Shown here: in pieces, positions 35,823-44,773 of the stretch
How the letters are laid out: every line of letters starts with the position of its first letter
Numbering within the stretch: position 1 is the stretch's first letter
Assembly: GCF_018282115.1 (NCBI RefSeq)
Contig: NZ_CP054306.1
Location: 1,225,488-1,289,487, forward strand
DNA: 64,000 bases
Direction: 5' to 3'
Source: Synechocystis sp. PCC 7338
GTDB taxonomy: Bacteria > Cyanobacteriota > Cyanobacteriia > Cyanobacteriales > Microcystaceae
Program-made: the position numbers and the translations under genes
The notes under the pieces: generated by a model
Told to the model about the DNA's origin: nothing
Seen by the model: only the letters and a program-made list of their open reading frames with translations
Database searches by the model: none

Positions 35823-36092
35823 TTACTTTTTCGCGTTTTCTTTAAAATCCTTATCCACCACAAAGCGGTTAGCCACAGTTTCCGGTTGAATGGCCGAGAG
35901 AATTACCTGATTAGAGTCCATAATGATCACAGCCCTGGTGCGCCGGCCGTAGGTGGCATCAATTAACTGACTACGTTCCTTGGCATCGCTGATAATCCTT
36001 TTAATGGGGGCCGATTCCGGACTGACAATGGCAACAACCCGATTGCCAGAAACAATATTGCCAAAGCCAATGTTGATGAGTTGAATTTCCAT
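35823..36092 (-). CDS. RemA-like DNA-binding protein (DUF370)
   Basis: The protein has 89 residues with the full DUF370 pattern: [50 protein letters not shown] and HVILSA-like [11 protein letters not shown]. In Bacillus subtilis RemA is an oligomeric DNA-binding activator of matrix and osmoprotection genes; in cyanobacteria the role is less clear. It appears monocistronic, transcribed from the ~300-base gap before the channel gene. Confidence 0.88.
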
Positions 36093-36396
36093 AGATTAGG
36101 GTGGATGGGAAAGGAGAGGAGAAGGGGAAATGATCGCTTAGGTATTTATTAGAAGCAATGGTTAGCCTTCAAGAGGAAATGGTTGTTCGTTCCGTAATTT
36201 AGCTAACCAAGTTAAATTATGGCCAATTTCAGCCCATCCCTTCCTTTACTTTCGACTTTCAAGTCCTTTTCCGCGTCTATCCAGAGATAGATTAATCGGG
36301 AAAATTAGGTCTAACCAGCGGATTTGTCGTCAATTTGCCAAATATTTCTGACTGTCCCCATGGGAACCCTCCTTTGTCAACTTTCATGGAATTTTC
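36093..36396. other. Divergent intergenic region with inverted repeat
   Basis: This stretch of 304 bases lies between the RemA-like gene (minus) and the MscS-type channel gene (plus). It has no coding frame of note. GGTTAGC at 36160-36166 and GCTAACC at 36202-36208 form a seven-base inverted repeat with a 35-base loop. RemA-type proteins bind repeated sites in promoters, so autoregulation is possible but unproven. Confidence 0.4.
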
Positions 36397-37836
36397 ATGC
36401 CCTTTGTTGCCATTGCTTTCGCCAAAATTTTTGATACCCTCGACGCCACCACTCTGAATTTTGGGCGCACCCAACTTTCCCTCTTGGACTTGCTCCAGTT
36501 GGTCCTATCGGCCCTGGCCATATTCGTTTTAACCCATTACCTGAACCGAGTTCTGCGGGGCATTATTCTGCGGCGTTTTATCTATGAGCAAGGTATCCGC
36601 TACATTGTGGCCAATTTGTTGAGCTATGGCATGGGGTCTTTTTTGTTCATTGCCATGCTCCAAACCAGTGGCATTAACCTGTCTTCCTTGACGGTGGTGG
36701 GGGGGACCCTGGGGCTAGGGATTGGTTTAGGTCTGCAAAATGTGACCCGCAATTTTGTCAGCGGGGTGACCCTGCTGGTGGAGCAGAAAGTCAAAATTGG
36801 CGATTACATCCGGTTCCAAAACGTCCAGGGCTATGTGCGAGAAGTATCCACCAGGGCGGTGGTGGTGGGGCTCAAGGATGGTTCCAAGGTGATTTTACCC
36901 AGTAGCCTGCTAATCGAAAATCAGGTGATTAACTATCACTACGAAACGGAAACGGTGCGTTTGACCGTATCTGTGGGGGTAGCCTACGGCACAGAGCCGG
37001 TGTTGGTGACGGAAACCCTGTTGATGTGTGCCTATAGCCAAGCTTGCGTGGTCAAAACTCCCCCGGCCCAGGTTATTTTCCAGAATTTTGGCGATAATGC
37101 CTTGGAATTTGAGCTCTGGGTTTGGATTGAGGAAAGGTACATGGGCCAGCACCCGGAAATTCTTAGTGCCCTGCGCTACACCATCTGTTTTTACTTTAAG
37201 CGTAATGGTATTGGCATTCCCTGGCCCCAACGGGAACTGTGGCTGAAAAATCCTGAGGCGATCGCCAAATATCTGCGGCCAGATTTAGATTTACCCATTC
37301 CTTCCGACCTGGGGAAACAAGAGCCAATGATTTCCCTCAGTCAGGTCTTAAAGTCCAGCGATTACTTTGGCAGTTTAAACGAGTTGGAAATTCGCCAGTT
37401 GGTGGAAATTGGGCAGTTGCAATCCCTCAAACCGGAGGAAGTGCTCTTTCGGGAACAGGATCCCGCCGACGGTTTTTACATTGTCATTTCCGGGCTGGTG
37501 GAAGTGTACACCGACAAGTTAGGCCGGGTGCTGGCCAGTTTGGGACCCGGTAGTTTCTTTGGTGAGTTAGCCCTGATGTTGGGCATTCCGCGCACCGCCT
37601 CGGTCAAAGCCAAGGAAAAATGCCTCTTGTTTGTGGTGCGATTTCCCCAATTTGAACAGTTGCTACAAACTAACCCCGATTTCCGTGAAGCCATTATCAA
37701 TGCCTTGGGGGAGCATCAAGGGGAGTTAATGCGCCGCAAAGAAGAACTGGCCACCAAGGGTCTCCTCGCTTTGGAGGAAGAAGATAGTAATATTATGAAC
37801 TGGGTGCGTAAGCGTCTACAGCGGCTATTTGGTTAG
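36397..37836 (+). CDS. MscS-type channel with cyclic-nucleotide-binding domain (bCNG)
   Basis: The protein has 479 residues. Three membrane helices (residues ~25-110) end in the Gly/Ala/Leu-rich pore helix (GGTLGLGIGLGLQNVTRNF) followed by the MscS beta-domain (VKIGDYIRFQNVQGYVREV). A linker and a C-terminal cNMP-binding domain (~320-445) follow, with the phosphate-binding cassette FFGELALMLGIPRTASV including its Arg. This is the bCNG channel layout: cyclic nucleotide gating replaces or tunes mechanical gating. I recall the PCC 6803 homologue as a studied bCNG channel. Confidence 0.93.
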   Translation: MPFVAIAFAKIFDTLDATTLNFGRTQLSLLDLLQLVLSALAIFVLTHYLNRVLRGIILRRFIYEQGIRYIVANLLSYGMGSFLFIAMLQTSGINLSSLTVVGGTLGLGIGLGLQNVTRNFVSGVTLLVEQKVKIGDYIRFQNVQGYVREVSTRAVVVGLKDGSKVILPSSLLIENQVINYHYETETVRLTVSVGVAYGTEPVLVTETLLMCAYSQACVVKTPPAQVIFQNFGDNALEFELWVWIEERYMGQHPEILSALRYTICFYFKRNGIGIPWPQRELWLKNPEAIAKYLRPDLDLPIPSDLGKQEPMISLSQVLKSSDYFGSLNELEIRQLVEIGQLQSLKPEEVLFREQDPADGFYIVISGLVEVYTDKLGRVLASLGPGSFFGELALMLGIPRTASVKAKEKCLLFVVRFPQFEQLLQTNPDFREAIINALGEHQGELMRRKEELATKGLLALEEEDSNIMNWVRKRLQRLFG

Positions 37837-37889
37837 GGGCTGAAAGGCTACGGATGAACAGTTTTTGCCAACTATATTCTGAGGTTATT

Positions 37890-38204
37890 ATGGGCAATCG
37901 ATCTCGCCTTGGGGCATTGACATCCCTTGGTTTAACTTTTGTCGCTCCTCTCGTCCTTAGTCCCACTTTTTCAGCCATGGCCACGGAACCGACCCAAACC
38001 CAGCTACAAACGGCCGCCAAACTGATCTGCCAAGCTTTGAGTGAAGGGAAATCCCCCGATGTGGCTAGGGATGCGGCTAGAGCCTATTTGATTGCGGAGG
38101 TGGGTAGTAGAGATTTGTTGAATGCCGACAATGTACGCCAAAAGTTGCGCCCCGAAGTGGTGAAGCAATGTCCTGGCCAAGCCATGAAACTCATTGGCCG
38201 CTGA
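37890..38204 (+). CDS. Small secreted hypothetical protein
   Basis: The protein has 104 residues with a signal peptide (LGLTFVAPLVLSPTFSAMA) and a mature helical domain containing two Cys (KLICQALSEG and VKQCPGQA), which could pair. ATG 37890 is preferred over 37854 because TGAGGT lies just upstream. I do not recognise a family. It sits 34 bases before scpB on the same strand. Confidence 0.65.
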   Translation: MGNRSRLGALTSLGLTFVAPLVLSPTFSAMATEPTQTQLQTAAKLICQALSEGKSPDVARDAARAYLIAEVGSRDLLNADNVRQKLRPEVVKQCPGQAMKLIGR

Positions 38205-38237
38205 TGTTCTGCTCCCCCAAATACATTTTCTTGCCAA

Positions 38238-38726
38238 ATGCGCCTTGCCACCACCATTGAAGCAATCCTTTATCTCCAGGCTAAACCGGTGGCGATCGCC
38301 GATTTGGTCAGCATTAGTGGCCAGGAAAGGTCTTTGGTGGAAGATGCCCTGATGGAGTTGATGGAGGACTATGCCCACCGGGACAGTGCCCTGGAAATTG
38401 TGGAAACTAATCAAGGTTATAGCCTGCAACTGCGGGCGGCCTTTCAACATTTGATCCAGGATTTTGTCCCCGCCGACCTCAGCACCGCTAGCCTCCGTAC
38501 CCTGGCGGCGATCGCCATTAAATCCCCCCTACTGCAAACAGAATTGATTGAACTGCGGGGCAGTGGGGCCTACCAACAGGTGCAGGAATTGGTGGAAGCG
38601 GGTTTTGTCCGTAAAAGAAAGCAAACGGAAGGAAGATCCTATTGGTTGGAGATCACCGACAAGTTTCACCAATACTTTGAAATTGATCGTTTACCGGCGG
38701 ATTTTGCTGAAAAAAAACAAAAGTAA
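38238..38726 (+). CDS. scpB: Segregation and condensation protein ScpB
   Basis: ScpB is the winged-helix kleisin partner of the SMC condensin complex in chromosome segregation. The first winged helix shows in TIEAILYLQAKPVAIADLV and the second in SLRTLAAIAIKSPLLQTELIELRG, with the family's GSGAYQQVQELVEAGFVRKRK ahead of the end. The length of 162 residues is normal. scpA and smc are not in the window. The ~286 bases after it, up to the DUF3352 gene, contain no recognisable gene. Confidence 0.92.
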   Translation: MRLATTIEAILYLQAKPVAIADLVSISGQERSLVEDALMELMEDYAHRDSALEIVETNQGYSLQLRAAFQHLIQDFVPADLSTASLRTLAAIAIKSPLLQTELIELRGSGAYQQVQELVEAGFVRKRKQTEGRSYWLEITDKFHQYFEIDRLPADFAEKKQK

Positions 38727-39012
38727 GCCCAAAGAAAAATATTCGATCTTATTGAACCTATGCCTAAAAACTAGTTTCGCGTCTGATCTTTATCGACTAA
38801 ATCCCACAGTTGCCGATGGATATGACTGCTGGGGAAACCCTGGGTTACGGACTAGGGACGGGAGGTTAACTTTGCTGAACCTATTCCGGATAACTGTTTG
38901 TAACTGGTTTTATACAGCAACTTTTCCCGCCCAAACAGCTAAAAAGATCGGGCAAGGCCGCCGACAGCCCTGATAATGGGAAAGGATTGTCGCAAGAGGG
39001 TATCAGTCCGTT

Positions 39013-40701
39013 GTGAAACCCCGTTCTTTTTTCGTTCTACTGGCCGCCGTTGCAATCTTTTTATTGGCTTTAGCCGGCTGGGGCACTGTCCTGGTGCTCG
39101 GCCATAGCCCCCTTAATTTGACCCAGGGAGGGGTGAACCGTGGCCCCATGGCCCCAGGGTTAATTCCTGGTCAATCACCAATTGTGGTGTCTTTGCTGGT
39201 CAATCCTGATCGCCTGGAGGCCTTTACCCAATTGGCAGTTAATCCTGGGCGGCGGCGTCGATCCCATGGGGAGTTGGCGGATTTAGAGCAGAGTTTGTTG
39301 GCTAAAACGGGGCTGGATTATCGCAAGGAAGTGAAACCCTGGTTGGGGGAGGAAGTTACCCTAGCGGTGACGGATTTAGATTACGACCACAATGGGGCCA
39401 ATGGGGCTCAACCGGGATATCTATTGGTGGTTCACAGCCAAGATCCAGAACTGAGTCGGGAATTTTTGCAACTGTCCTACGCTACTGCGGCGATCGCCGG
39501 AGATACGGATCTGGTATTTGACCGTTACCAGGGAGTCAAAATTACCTATAAACACCCCGTTAGTCCGGCGCCCAACGGCAATTTACTGGCCAGTGCGGTG
39601 GTAGGGGACTATGTCCTCTTTGCCAATCATCCCCAGGTTTTACGCCAGGCGTTGAATAGTTTGCAAGCCCCTTCCCTCAGCTTGGCTCAAACCGAAACTT
39701 ACCAACAGGCCTTAGCTAGTTTGACTGAACCAAAGTTGGGGATAGTTTATGCTAATTTTCCCGCCCTTTCTGCCTGGCTTGGGCAACGACCGGCCATAGA
39801 TAAGGATTCTGACCAAACGGCGATCGAGCAAACCTTAACGGTGGCTTTATCTCTGCAGGCCCAAGGATTGGTGGCTCACACTGCGTTGACGGGGGTGCCG
39901 AGTAGGGGGGCGGAGCCGGAAATAGCTAATAACTCTTCCGTCGCGACTGATTTAGTTAATCTTCCCCCCAGCAGTAGCTTAGTAATTAATGGGCAAAACC
40001 TAGCTCGACAATGGCAACAGTTGGCCACTGGCTTAGCCCCCCATAGTCCTATCCAACAGGCATTAACCAAGTTAATTAATGATTGGCAACAACCCCTGGG
40101 TTTGGATTTAACCACTGATATTTTTCCTTGGGTGCAGAGCGATTATCAATTAATCTTTTTGCCCAAGACTAATCCTAGTCAAAGTGATTGGGTATTTGCT
40201 GCTCAGGACGGGGATGCCGCCGCCACTAACTTAGCTTTGGAACATCTAGATCAATTGGCGATCGCCGCTGGTTACCAATTATCAACTTTGGATCTACAGG
40301 GGCAACGGGTATTAGCTTGGACTAGTCTCCAAACCCTGGCAAAGGGGAATGTTACCAGCCTACAAACCCAAGTTAGGGGAGTTCATTGCCGAGTCGGCGA
40401 TCGGGTAATTTTGGCCAGTTCTCTCGAAGCTTTGTCCCAAGTGTTGGACCAAACCAGTCCTTCCTTGGCCGATCAACCGGAATTTCAACAAGCATTGTCC
40501 ACCCTGCCCGACGACAGTTACATTTACCTCGATTGGCAAAGGGGAGAACCATTTTTCAGCCAACAATTGCCGGTGTTGAGGGTATTAGAGTTGTCCCTCA
40601 AACCTCTGTTTAAAAATTTACGATCCCTGACCATTAATCAAGAGCCTGGCTCCACCTCCATCAGTAACAGCACCATTTACCTCAATTTGGGGGTTGATTA
40701 G
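39013..40701 (+). CDS. DUF3352 family membrane-anchored protein
   Basis: The protein has 562 residues with one N-terminal membrane helix (FVLLAAVAIFLLALAGWG) and a large extracytoplasmic part. Repeated patterns, such as the LVNPDRLEAFTQL and YQGVKITYKHPV stretches and DRVILASSLEALSQVL, match DUF3352, common in cyanobacteria and of unknown function. The start is GTG 39013. A dispersed repeat (copy B) follows ~40 bases after the stop codon. Confidence 0.85.
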   Translation: MKPRSFFVLLAAVAIFLLALAGWGTVLVLGHSPLNLTQGGVNRGPMAPGLIPGQSPIVVSLLVNPDRLEAFTQLAVNPGRRRRSHGELADLEQSLLAKTGLDYRKEVKPWLGEEVTLAVTDLDYDHNGANGAQPGYLLVVHSQDPELSREFLQLSYATAAIAGDTDLVFDRYQGVKITYKHPVSPAPNGNLLASAVVGDYVLFANHPQVLRQALNSLQAPSLSLAQTETYQQALASLTEPKLGIVYANFPALSAWLGQRPAIDKDSDQTAIEQTLTVALSLQAQGLVAHTALTGVPSRGAEPEIANNSSVATDLVNLPPSSSLVINGQNLARQWQQLATGLAPHSPIQQALTKLINDWQQPLGLDLTTDIFPWVQSDYQLIFLPKTNPSQSDWVFAAQDGDAAATNLALEHLDQLAIAAGYQLSTLDLQGQRVLAWTSLQTLAKGNVTSLQTQVRGVHCRVGDRVILASSLEALSQVLDQTSPSLADQPEFQQALSTLPDDSYIYLDWQRGEPFFSQQLPVLRVLELSLKPLFKNLRSLTINQEPGSTSISNSTIYLNLGVD

Positions 40702-40740
40702 GCTGAAACACTGGTTATAGTCCCCCGGGTTTCTGTTCCT

Positions 40741-40834
40741 CTAAGAACGTGTTTGAAAAGCCCCCCTGACCCCCCAAATTTGGGGGGAAACAGAGGCAAA
40801 GTCCCCCAGTCCCCCCAGTATTACCGGAGCTTTA
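40741..40834 (+). repeat. Dispersed intergenic repeat, copy B
   Basis: This copy matches the block at 5915-5998: AGAACGTGTTT start, a CCAAATTTGG palindrome inside C and G runs, then CCGGAGCTTTA. It is ~10 bases longer because of extra C-rich sequence after the core. The surrounding gap, 40702-41099 (398 bases), holds no gene that I can support, only short frames. Confidence 0.8.
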
Positions 40835-41099
40835 GTGAGGAGATTTAGGGGGCAAAACAAGACCTTACAAACGGGCTCTAAGTTGCCAGAGAAACTGGGA
40901 AAAATTCTCTCAGAACTGCAGTTGGTTTCGGTGGCAGACAAAACTTTATAAACAGACTTTAACCAAATCTAGCCAATGGCGCATGAAAATTAGAACTAGC
41001 CATGACCTTGCTTGGTTGGACAATCACAACAGTGGGATAGTTTTGATGGTTGAGCTTGAGCAAATGGGATCAGAGCACCTCCTTTTGGTTAACAAAAAA

Positions 41100-41732
41100 T
41101 TAAAGGTCAATGCCCCCTTCATTAAGTACCACGTTGGGATTTTCCCCCATGCGGAGAATATGGGCTGCCGTGTTATGCACACCAAACTCGGCCCCCAGTT
41201 GGGCTCCCAGGGTGCCATGGATGGCCATATAGGCCATGAGAAAAAGGGCAAAACCGAGATAGGTCAAACTAACTTCATTGCGGCAATTGGTGCGCCAAAC
41301 AAATCGTTGATAGCCCCGCCAAATGGTTGTGCCCACCATCATCGCCAGTAACAAGATACCCCCGACGCCATGGAGCAACATGGTAGTGCCAGCGCCAATG
41401 CCCCAATCACTGACCTGATCCGTGGGAGGTTGGGCCAAGAGAATTTCAAAAAAGCCCGCCGCCACAGTGAAAAAACTAATGAAGGCACCGGCCACAGCAT
41501 TGTACCAACCCACATCAAAGAAGTTTTGGCGTTGGGCGGGAATGGCAAACCCTTTGAGAATGATTTTATCTAGGGGAAAAAATACGCCTGCAAAATCAAA
41601 AATTAGGGCAATGATAAATAACCCCAGACTGAAATGAACCAAATTGGGGTGGATGGGAAATCGGTAGGGCAGACCATTGGTGCCTAGCTGCAGGCCAATT
41701 TCTTTGAGTTGGTCAATCAGGGAAGGGTTCAT
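41100..41732 (-). CDS. DUF2231 membrane protein, second copy
   Basis: The protein has 210 residues with about four membrane helices and the DUF2231 signature IHPNLVHFSLGLFIIALIFD, in which His residues near the start of helix 1 suggest haem or metal binding. Later helices include a His near LLHGVGGILLL. It lies 58 bases after the first DUF2231 gene on the same strand. The pair probably shares a transcript with ndbC. Confidence 0.82.
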   Translation of the reverse strand: MNPSLIDQLKEIGLQLGTNGLPYRFPIHPNLVHFSLGLFIIALIFDFAGVFFPLDKIILKGFAIPAQRQNFFDVGWYNAVAGAFISFFTVAAGFFEILLAQPPTDQVSDWGIGAGTTMLLHGVGGILLLAMMVGTTIWRGYQRFVWRTNCRNEVSLTYLGFALFLMAYMAIHGTLGAQLGAEFGVHNTAAHILRMGENPNVVLNEGGIDL

Positions 41733-41790
41733 GGCGCGGTCAGTTTCCTCAGTGAAAAATAAAATGGGGAGTGGAACTTCAATCTAAAAG

Positions 41791-42294
41791 CTAGGGAATA
41801 ATGCCATCTTTGGTGGCTTGAACCACGGGGAGGGTATGCAGACCATATACCCAATCCACCAGGGAGCCGAGGAAAATTTGAATACACACTAACACCATAA
41901 ATACGGTGGCCAGCATCAGGAAAGGCAGGCTAGTTTTCAGTGGGTTTCGCACTCTCAATACCCCCCGCCAGGCCGTTAACCCTGCCAAAATGGCCGACAA
42001 TGACCAACCGTTGACCGTATGCCAATCCAATGCTGGTTGGGCCGCCGGGTAGGGCATGGCCAGGGCCGCTTCAAATTCGCCGAAAATCACCGCAAAAAAA
42101 ATGGCGATCGCCGCTGTGAGCCAATTCCACCAAGCCACTTCAAAGAACCGGGGCTTTTTTTGGAGGTAGCCCACCAGTTCACTGATGTAGGCAAAGAAAA
42201 CCATGCCAATGACAAAGTGAACAATGATGGGATGGAGGGTATCTGGATAGGGCAGATTTTGGTCATTGAGGGTGAACATGGGCAGGTTCCGCAA
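41791..42294 (-). CDS. DUF2231 membrane protein, first copy
   Basis: The protein has 167 residues with four membrane helices. It carries LHPIIVHFVIGMVFFAYISE at the start, the same HP..VHF pattern as its neighbour, and a His in WHTVNGWSLSAILAG. It is transcribed after ndbC (gap 112 bases) and before the second copy. ATG 42279 is an alternative start. A membrane redox role is inferred from the His pattern and the neighbour. Confidence 0.82.
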   Translation of the reverse strand: MRNLPMFTLNDQNLPYPDTLHPIIVHFVIGMVFFAYISELVGYLQKKPRFFEVAWWNWLTAAIAIFFAVIFGEFEAALAMPYPAAQPALDWHTVNGWSLSAILAGLTAWRGVLRVRNPLKTSLPFLMLATVFMVLVCIQIFLGSLVDWVYGLHTLPVVQATKDGIIP

Positions 42295-42406
42295 AAATGT
42301 TTGGGATCGGGGCTGAAGTTGGTAGTTGCCAGTCTAGTTAAGTTAATTGAGTTGGCTCAAAGATAGATTTAACTGATTAGAAGGAATTGGCCATGGGTTA
42401 GCATCC

Positions 42407-43870
42407 TTACCGATTTATGCCGGGGCTGGGTTGGGGGACAAAGGGAGGCCTTTCCCTTTCCGGTGTTTTGAATCCAAGGTACAACAGGACAATAAAAATC
42501 AGGGGTGCAATGATGGCGATTGCCCTGATGCCCTGGTATTCCTGTCGTTGGGCCGGGGTCATGGCGGCCCATTTTAGTTCCTGGGCTGTGGGGGCGTGGG
42601 GACGATGGAAGCGGTCGACGGTTTCTTCTGCTAGCCATTGGGTGGTGGCTTTGAAGTTATGCAGAGGAGTGGGCAATAGCTCCAGATAGGTGGCGTTCCG
42701 CAATAAATCCCCTGCCTTGCCTTGGATGCGTACCCGGTCAAATAAATTGGCTACGCCATTGTTCAAACCCAGCTTCATCAAGGTGCCCCGCAGTTGGGGA
42801 TCTGGGCTAACCAACGGTTTCCCTTTTTGCGCCGCCATCAAATTTTTGGCGATCGCCGCCCCCTGTTGATAAGCAATCTGGGCCAGGGCTGGTTTAGGAT
42901 TTTCCTTGACGGTCACACAGTCTCCAGCGGCAAATACTTCGGCAAAACTAGGCAATTGTAGGGTACCGGTCACCAGGGGTTGCCCATGGCGATCAAGTTC
43001 CTCGGCGGGAATTTGCTCCTTGATAATTTTGAGCAGAGGATTAACCGCTGTGCCCGCTGTCCAAATGGTGGTGCCAGTGGCCAAATGGCGCAATTCTTCC
43101 TCTCCGGTTTCCACAAATTGCAAACTTTCTGGGGTAACACCTTTAACCCCTACCCCCAACTTCAACGTTACCGGAATAGTTCTGGCTTGTAACTCCTCCA
43201 GGGCGCAGCGCTTGAGCCCACTATTAGCGTCCCCCGCTAGAATTCCCGGCGCATGATTCACTAAGTAAATTTTTAAGTCATTGATATCTCCCCCCATGGG
43301 CACGTACCAACTGGGCAGCAAATCCGCCAGCGTGGCCGCCATTTCCACCCCCGCCGGGCCGGCTCCAACGATTGCCACCGTCAGTAATCTTTCTTTTTCT
43401 GCTTGATCTTCTGTGCTTAACGACTTTTCTAAACAGGCTTTAAGATGATCCCGCAGGGCGATCGCCTCGGTTTGGGAACGGAAAGCAAAGGCATGTTCTT
43501 CGGCCCCCTTGGCCCCCAAATAACCCTGCACGGACCCCACTGCTAGCACTAAATAGTCATAATGCTGTTCTTGGCCGGAATCGAGCACTAACCGCTTTTC
43601 TGCCAACTGCACATCGGTTACTCTGGCCTGCACTAATTCAACATCACTATTGGCCAACAACTCCCCATAGCTGGGACACACCACTGACTCCGGTAGTTCC
43701 TCCGTGAGCAACTCATAGAGCATGGGCTTGAAAACAAAATTTTCCTGGGGTTCCACCAAAATAATGGGGCCGACGTGCTGGTGATGGCGCAGATGCAGGG
43801 CGGTGAAGAGTCCCACAAAACCACCACCGACAATGACTGTTGTTGCTGAATCGGACACATTAATGGCCAC
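42407..43870 (-). CDS. ndbC: Type II NAD(P)H dehydrogenase NdbC
   Basis: The protein is a single-chain flavoprotein that passes electrons from NAD(P)H to quinone without proton pumping. The FAD motif is VIVGGGFVGLFTALHL near the N-terminus, the NADH motif is VAIVGAGPAGVEMAATL, and the FAD-contact EVFAAGDCVTV block follows. A C-terminal helix (RAIAIIAPLIFIVLLYLGF) anchors it in the membrane, as in NdbC. The frame is open to ATG 43981, which would add 37 residues not needed for the fold; GTG 43870 is likelier. Confidence 0.9.
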   Translation of the reverse strand: MAINVSDSATTVIVGGGFVGLFTALHLRHHQHVGPIILVEPQENFVFKPMLYELLTEELPESVVCPSYGELLANSDVELVQARVTDVQLAEKRLVLDSGQEQHYDYLVLAVGSVQGYLGAKGAEEHAFAFRSQTEAIALRDHLKACLEKSLSTEDQAEKERLLTVAIVGAGPAGVEMAATLADLLPSWYVPMGGDINDLKIYLVNHAPGILAGDANSGLKRCALEELQARTIPVTLKLGVGVKGVTPESLQFVETGEEELRHLATGTTIWTAGTAVNPLLKIIKEQIPAEELDRHGQPLVTGTLQLPSFAEVFAAGDCVTVKENPKPALAQIAYQQGAAIAKNLMAAQKGKPLVSPDPQLRGTLMKLGLNNGVANLFDRVRIQGKAGDLLRNATYLELLPTPLHNFKATTQWLAEETVDRFHRPHAPTAQELKWAAMTPAQRQEYQGIRAIAIIAPLIFIVLLYLGFKTPERERPPFVPQPSPGINR

Positions 43871-44116
43871 AGTTTTCCATCCCACTGCCGAACAATTTTC
43901 ACCGTGCCCCTGGGCACTTCCCTTGTAAAGGTAGCACGCAAGCAAAAAGTGGGGCCAACTTTCTAGAAACTGGAACCCCACTTCATGGATGGGAAAATTG
44001 AGATGGTTCGTAGCCCGCCGCCTAACTCCCCCATGGAAAGAAATTGGCTAAGAATTACTATTTATCAAAAATTTAGGGATAAATTACCACCTTGGCAAAG
44101 ATTTGCTGACTATCAA

Positions 44117-44659
44117 TTACATAGGGGGCAAAATCACCTGATCGACCACATGGATAACACCATTGCTGGCATCAACATCGGCGGAAATCACAGTGGCTTT
44201 ATTAACTTTAACTTTGCCATCTTTGACTTTAAAGGTGAGGGCTTCCCCCGCCAGAGATTCCACTTCCCCAGAGGTTACTTCCGCAGCGGTAATTTTGCCA
44301 GGTACTACGTGGTAGGTCAAAATTTTCACCAATGTATCCTTATTTTCGGGCAACAAGAGACTTTCTACCGTGCCAGCAGGCAAAGCGGCAAAAGCATCAT
44401 TGGTGGGGGCAAAAACGGTAAAGGGCCCCTCTGCGGATAAAGCTTCTACTAAATCAGCCGCTTTCACTGCCGCAACAAGGGTACTGAACGTTTCGTTACC
44501 AGCGGCAACTTCCACAATGTTCATGGTGGTTTCCATGGCGGTTTGGCTGACTACGGCGGGTTTTTCGGTGGTTGCCATTTCGGCCATGGCGACGGTGGGT
44601 ACCCCCAGGGCAAATCCAGTCAGAGCGGTAAAAGCAACAATTCTAGCGGCGGTTTTCAT
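44117..44659 (-). CDS. Secreted fasciclin (FAS1) domain protein
   Basis: The protein has 180 residues. A signal peptide (FTALTGFALGVPTVAMA) is followed by one FAS1 domain with both conserved blocks: H1 (GPFTVFAPTNDAFAALPAG) and H2 (NGVIHVVDQVILPP at the end), plus the YH motif (LTYHVVPGKI). FAS1 domains mediate adhesion; in cyanobacteria such proteins are periplasmic or extracellular and often stress-induced. It is likely monocistronic. Confidence 0.94.
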   Translation of the reverse strand: MKTAARIVAFTALTGFALGVPTVAMAEMATTEKPAVVSQTAMETTMNIVEVAAGNETFSTLVAAVKAADLVEALSAEGPFTVFAPTNDAFAALPAGTVESLLLPENKDTLVKILTYHVVPGKITAAEVTSGEVESLAGEALTFKVKDGKVKVNKATVISADVDASNGVIHVVDQVILPPM

Positions 44660-44773
44660 AGCAATGTTTCCTAGTGAGAAGACTGTCCACCGCTATTATG
44701 ACAAATTATAAATTTTTGTGAAGAGATGTTAAGGCAAAATTGCCACTGGCACAAGCTGACCCCTGGACACAGG

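Noticed and set aside
38548-38973. 141-codon plus-strand frame overlapping the end of scpB
   Set aside because: It is mostly a shifted reading of scpB and runs into intergenic DNA; the product has no recognisable pattern.
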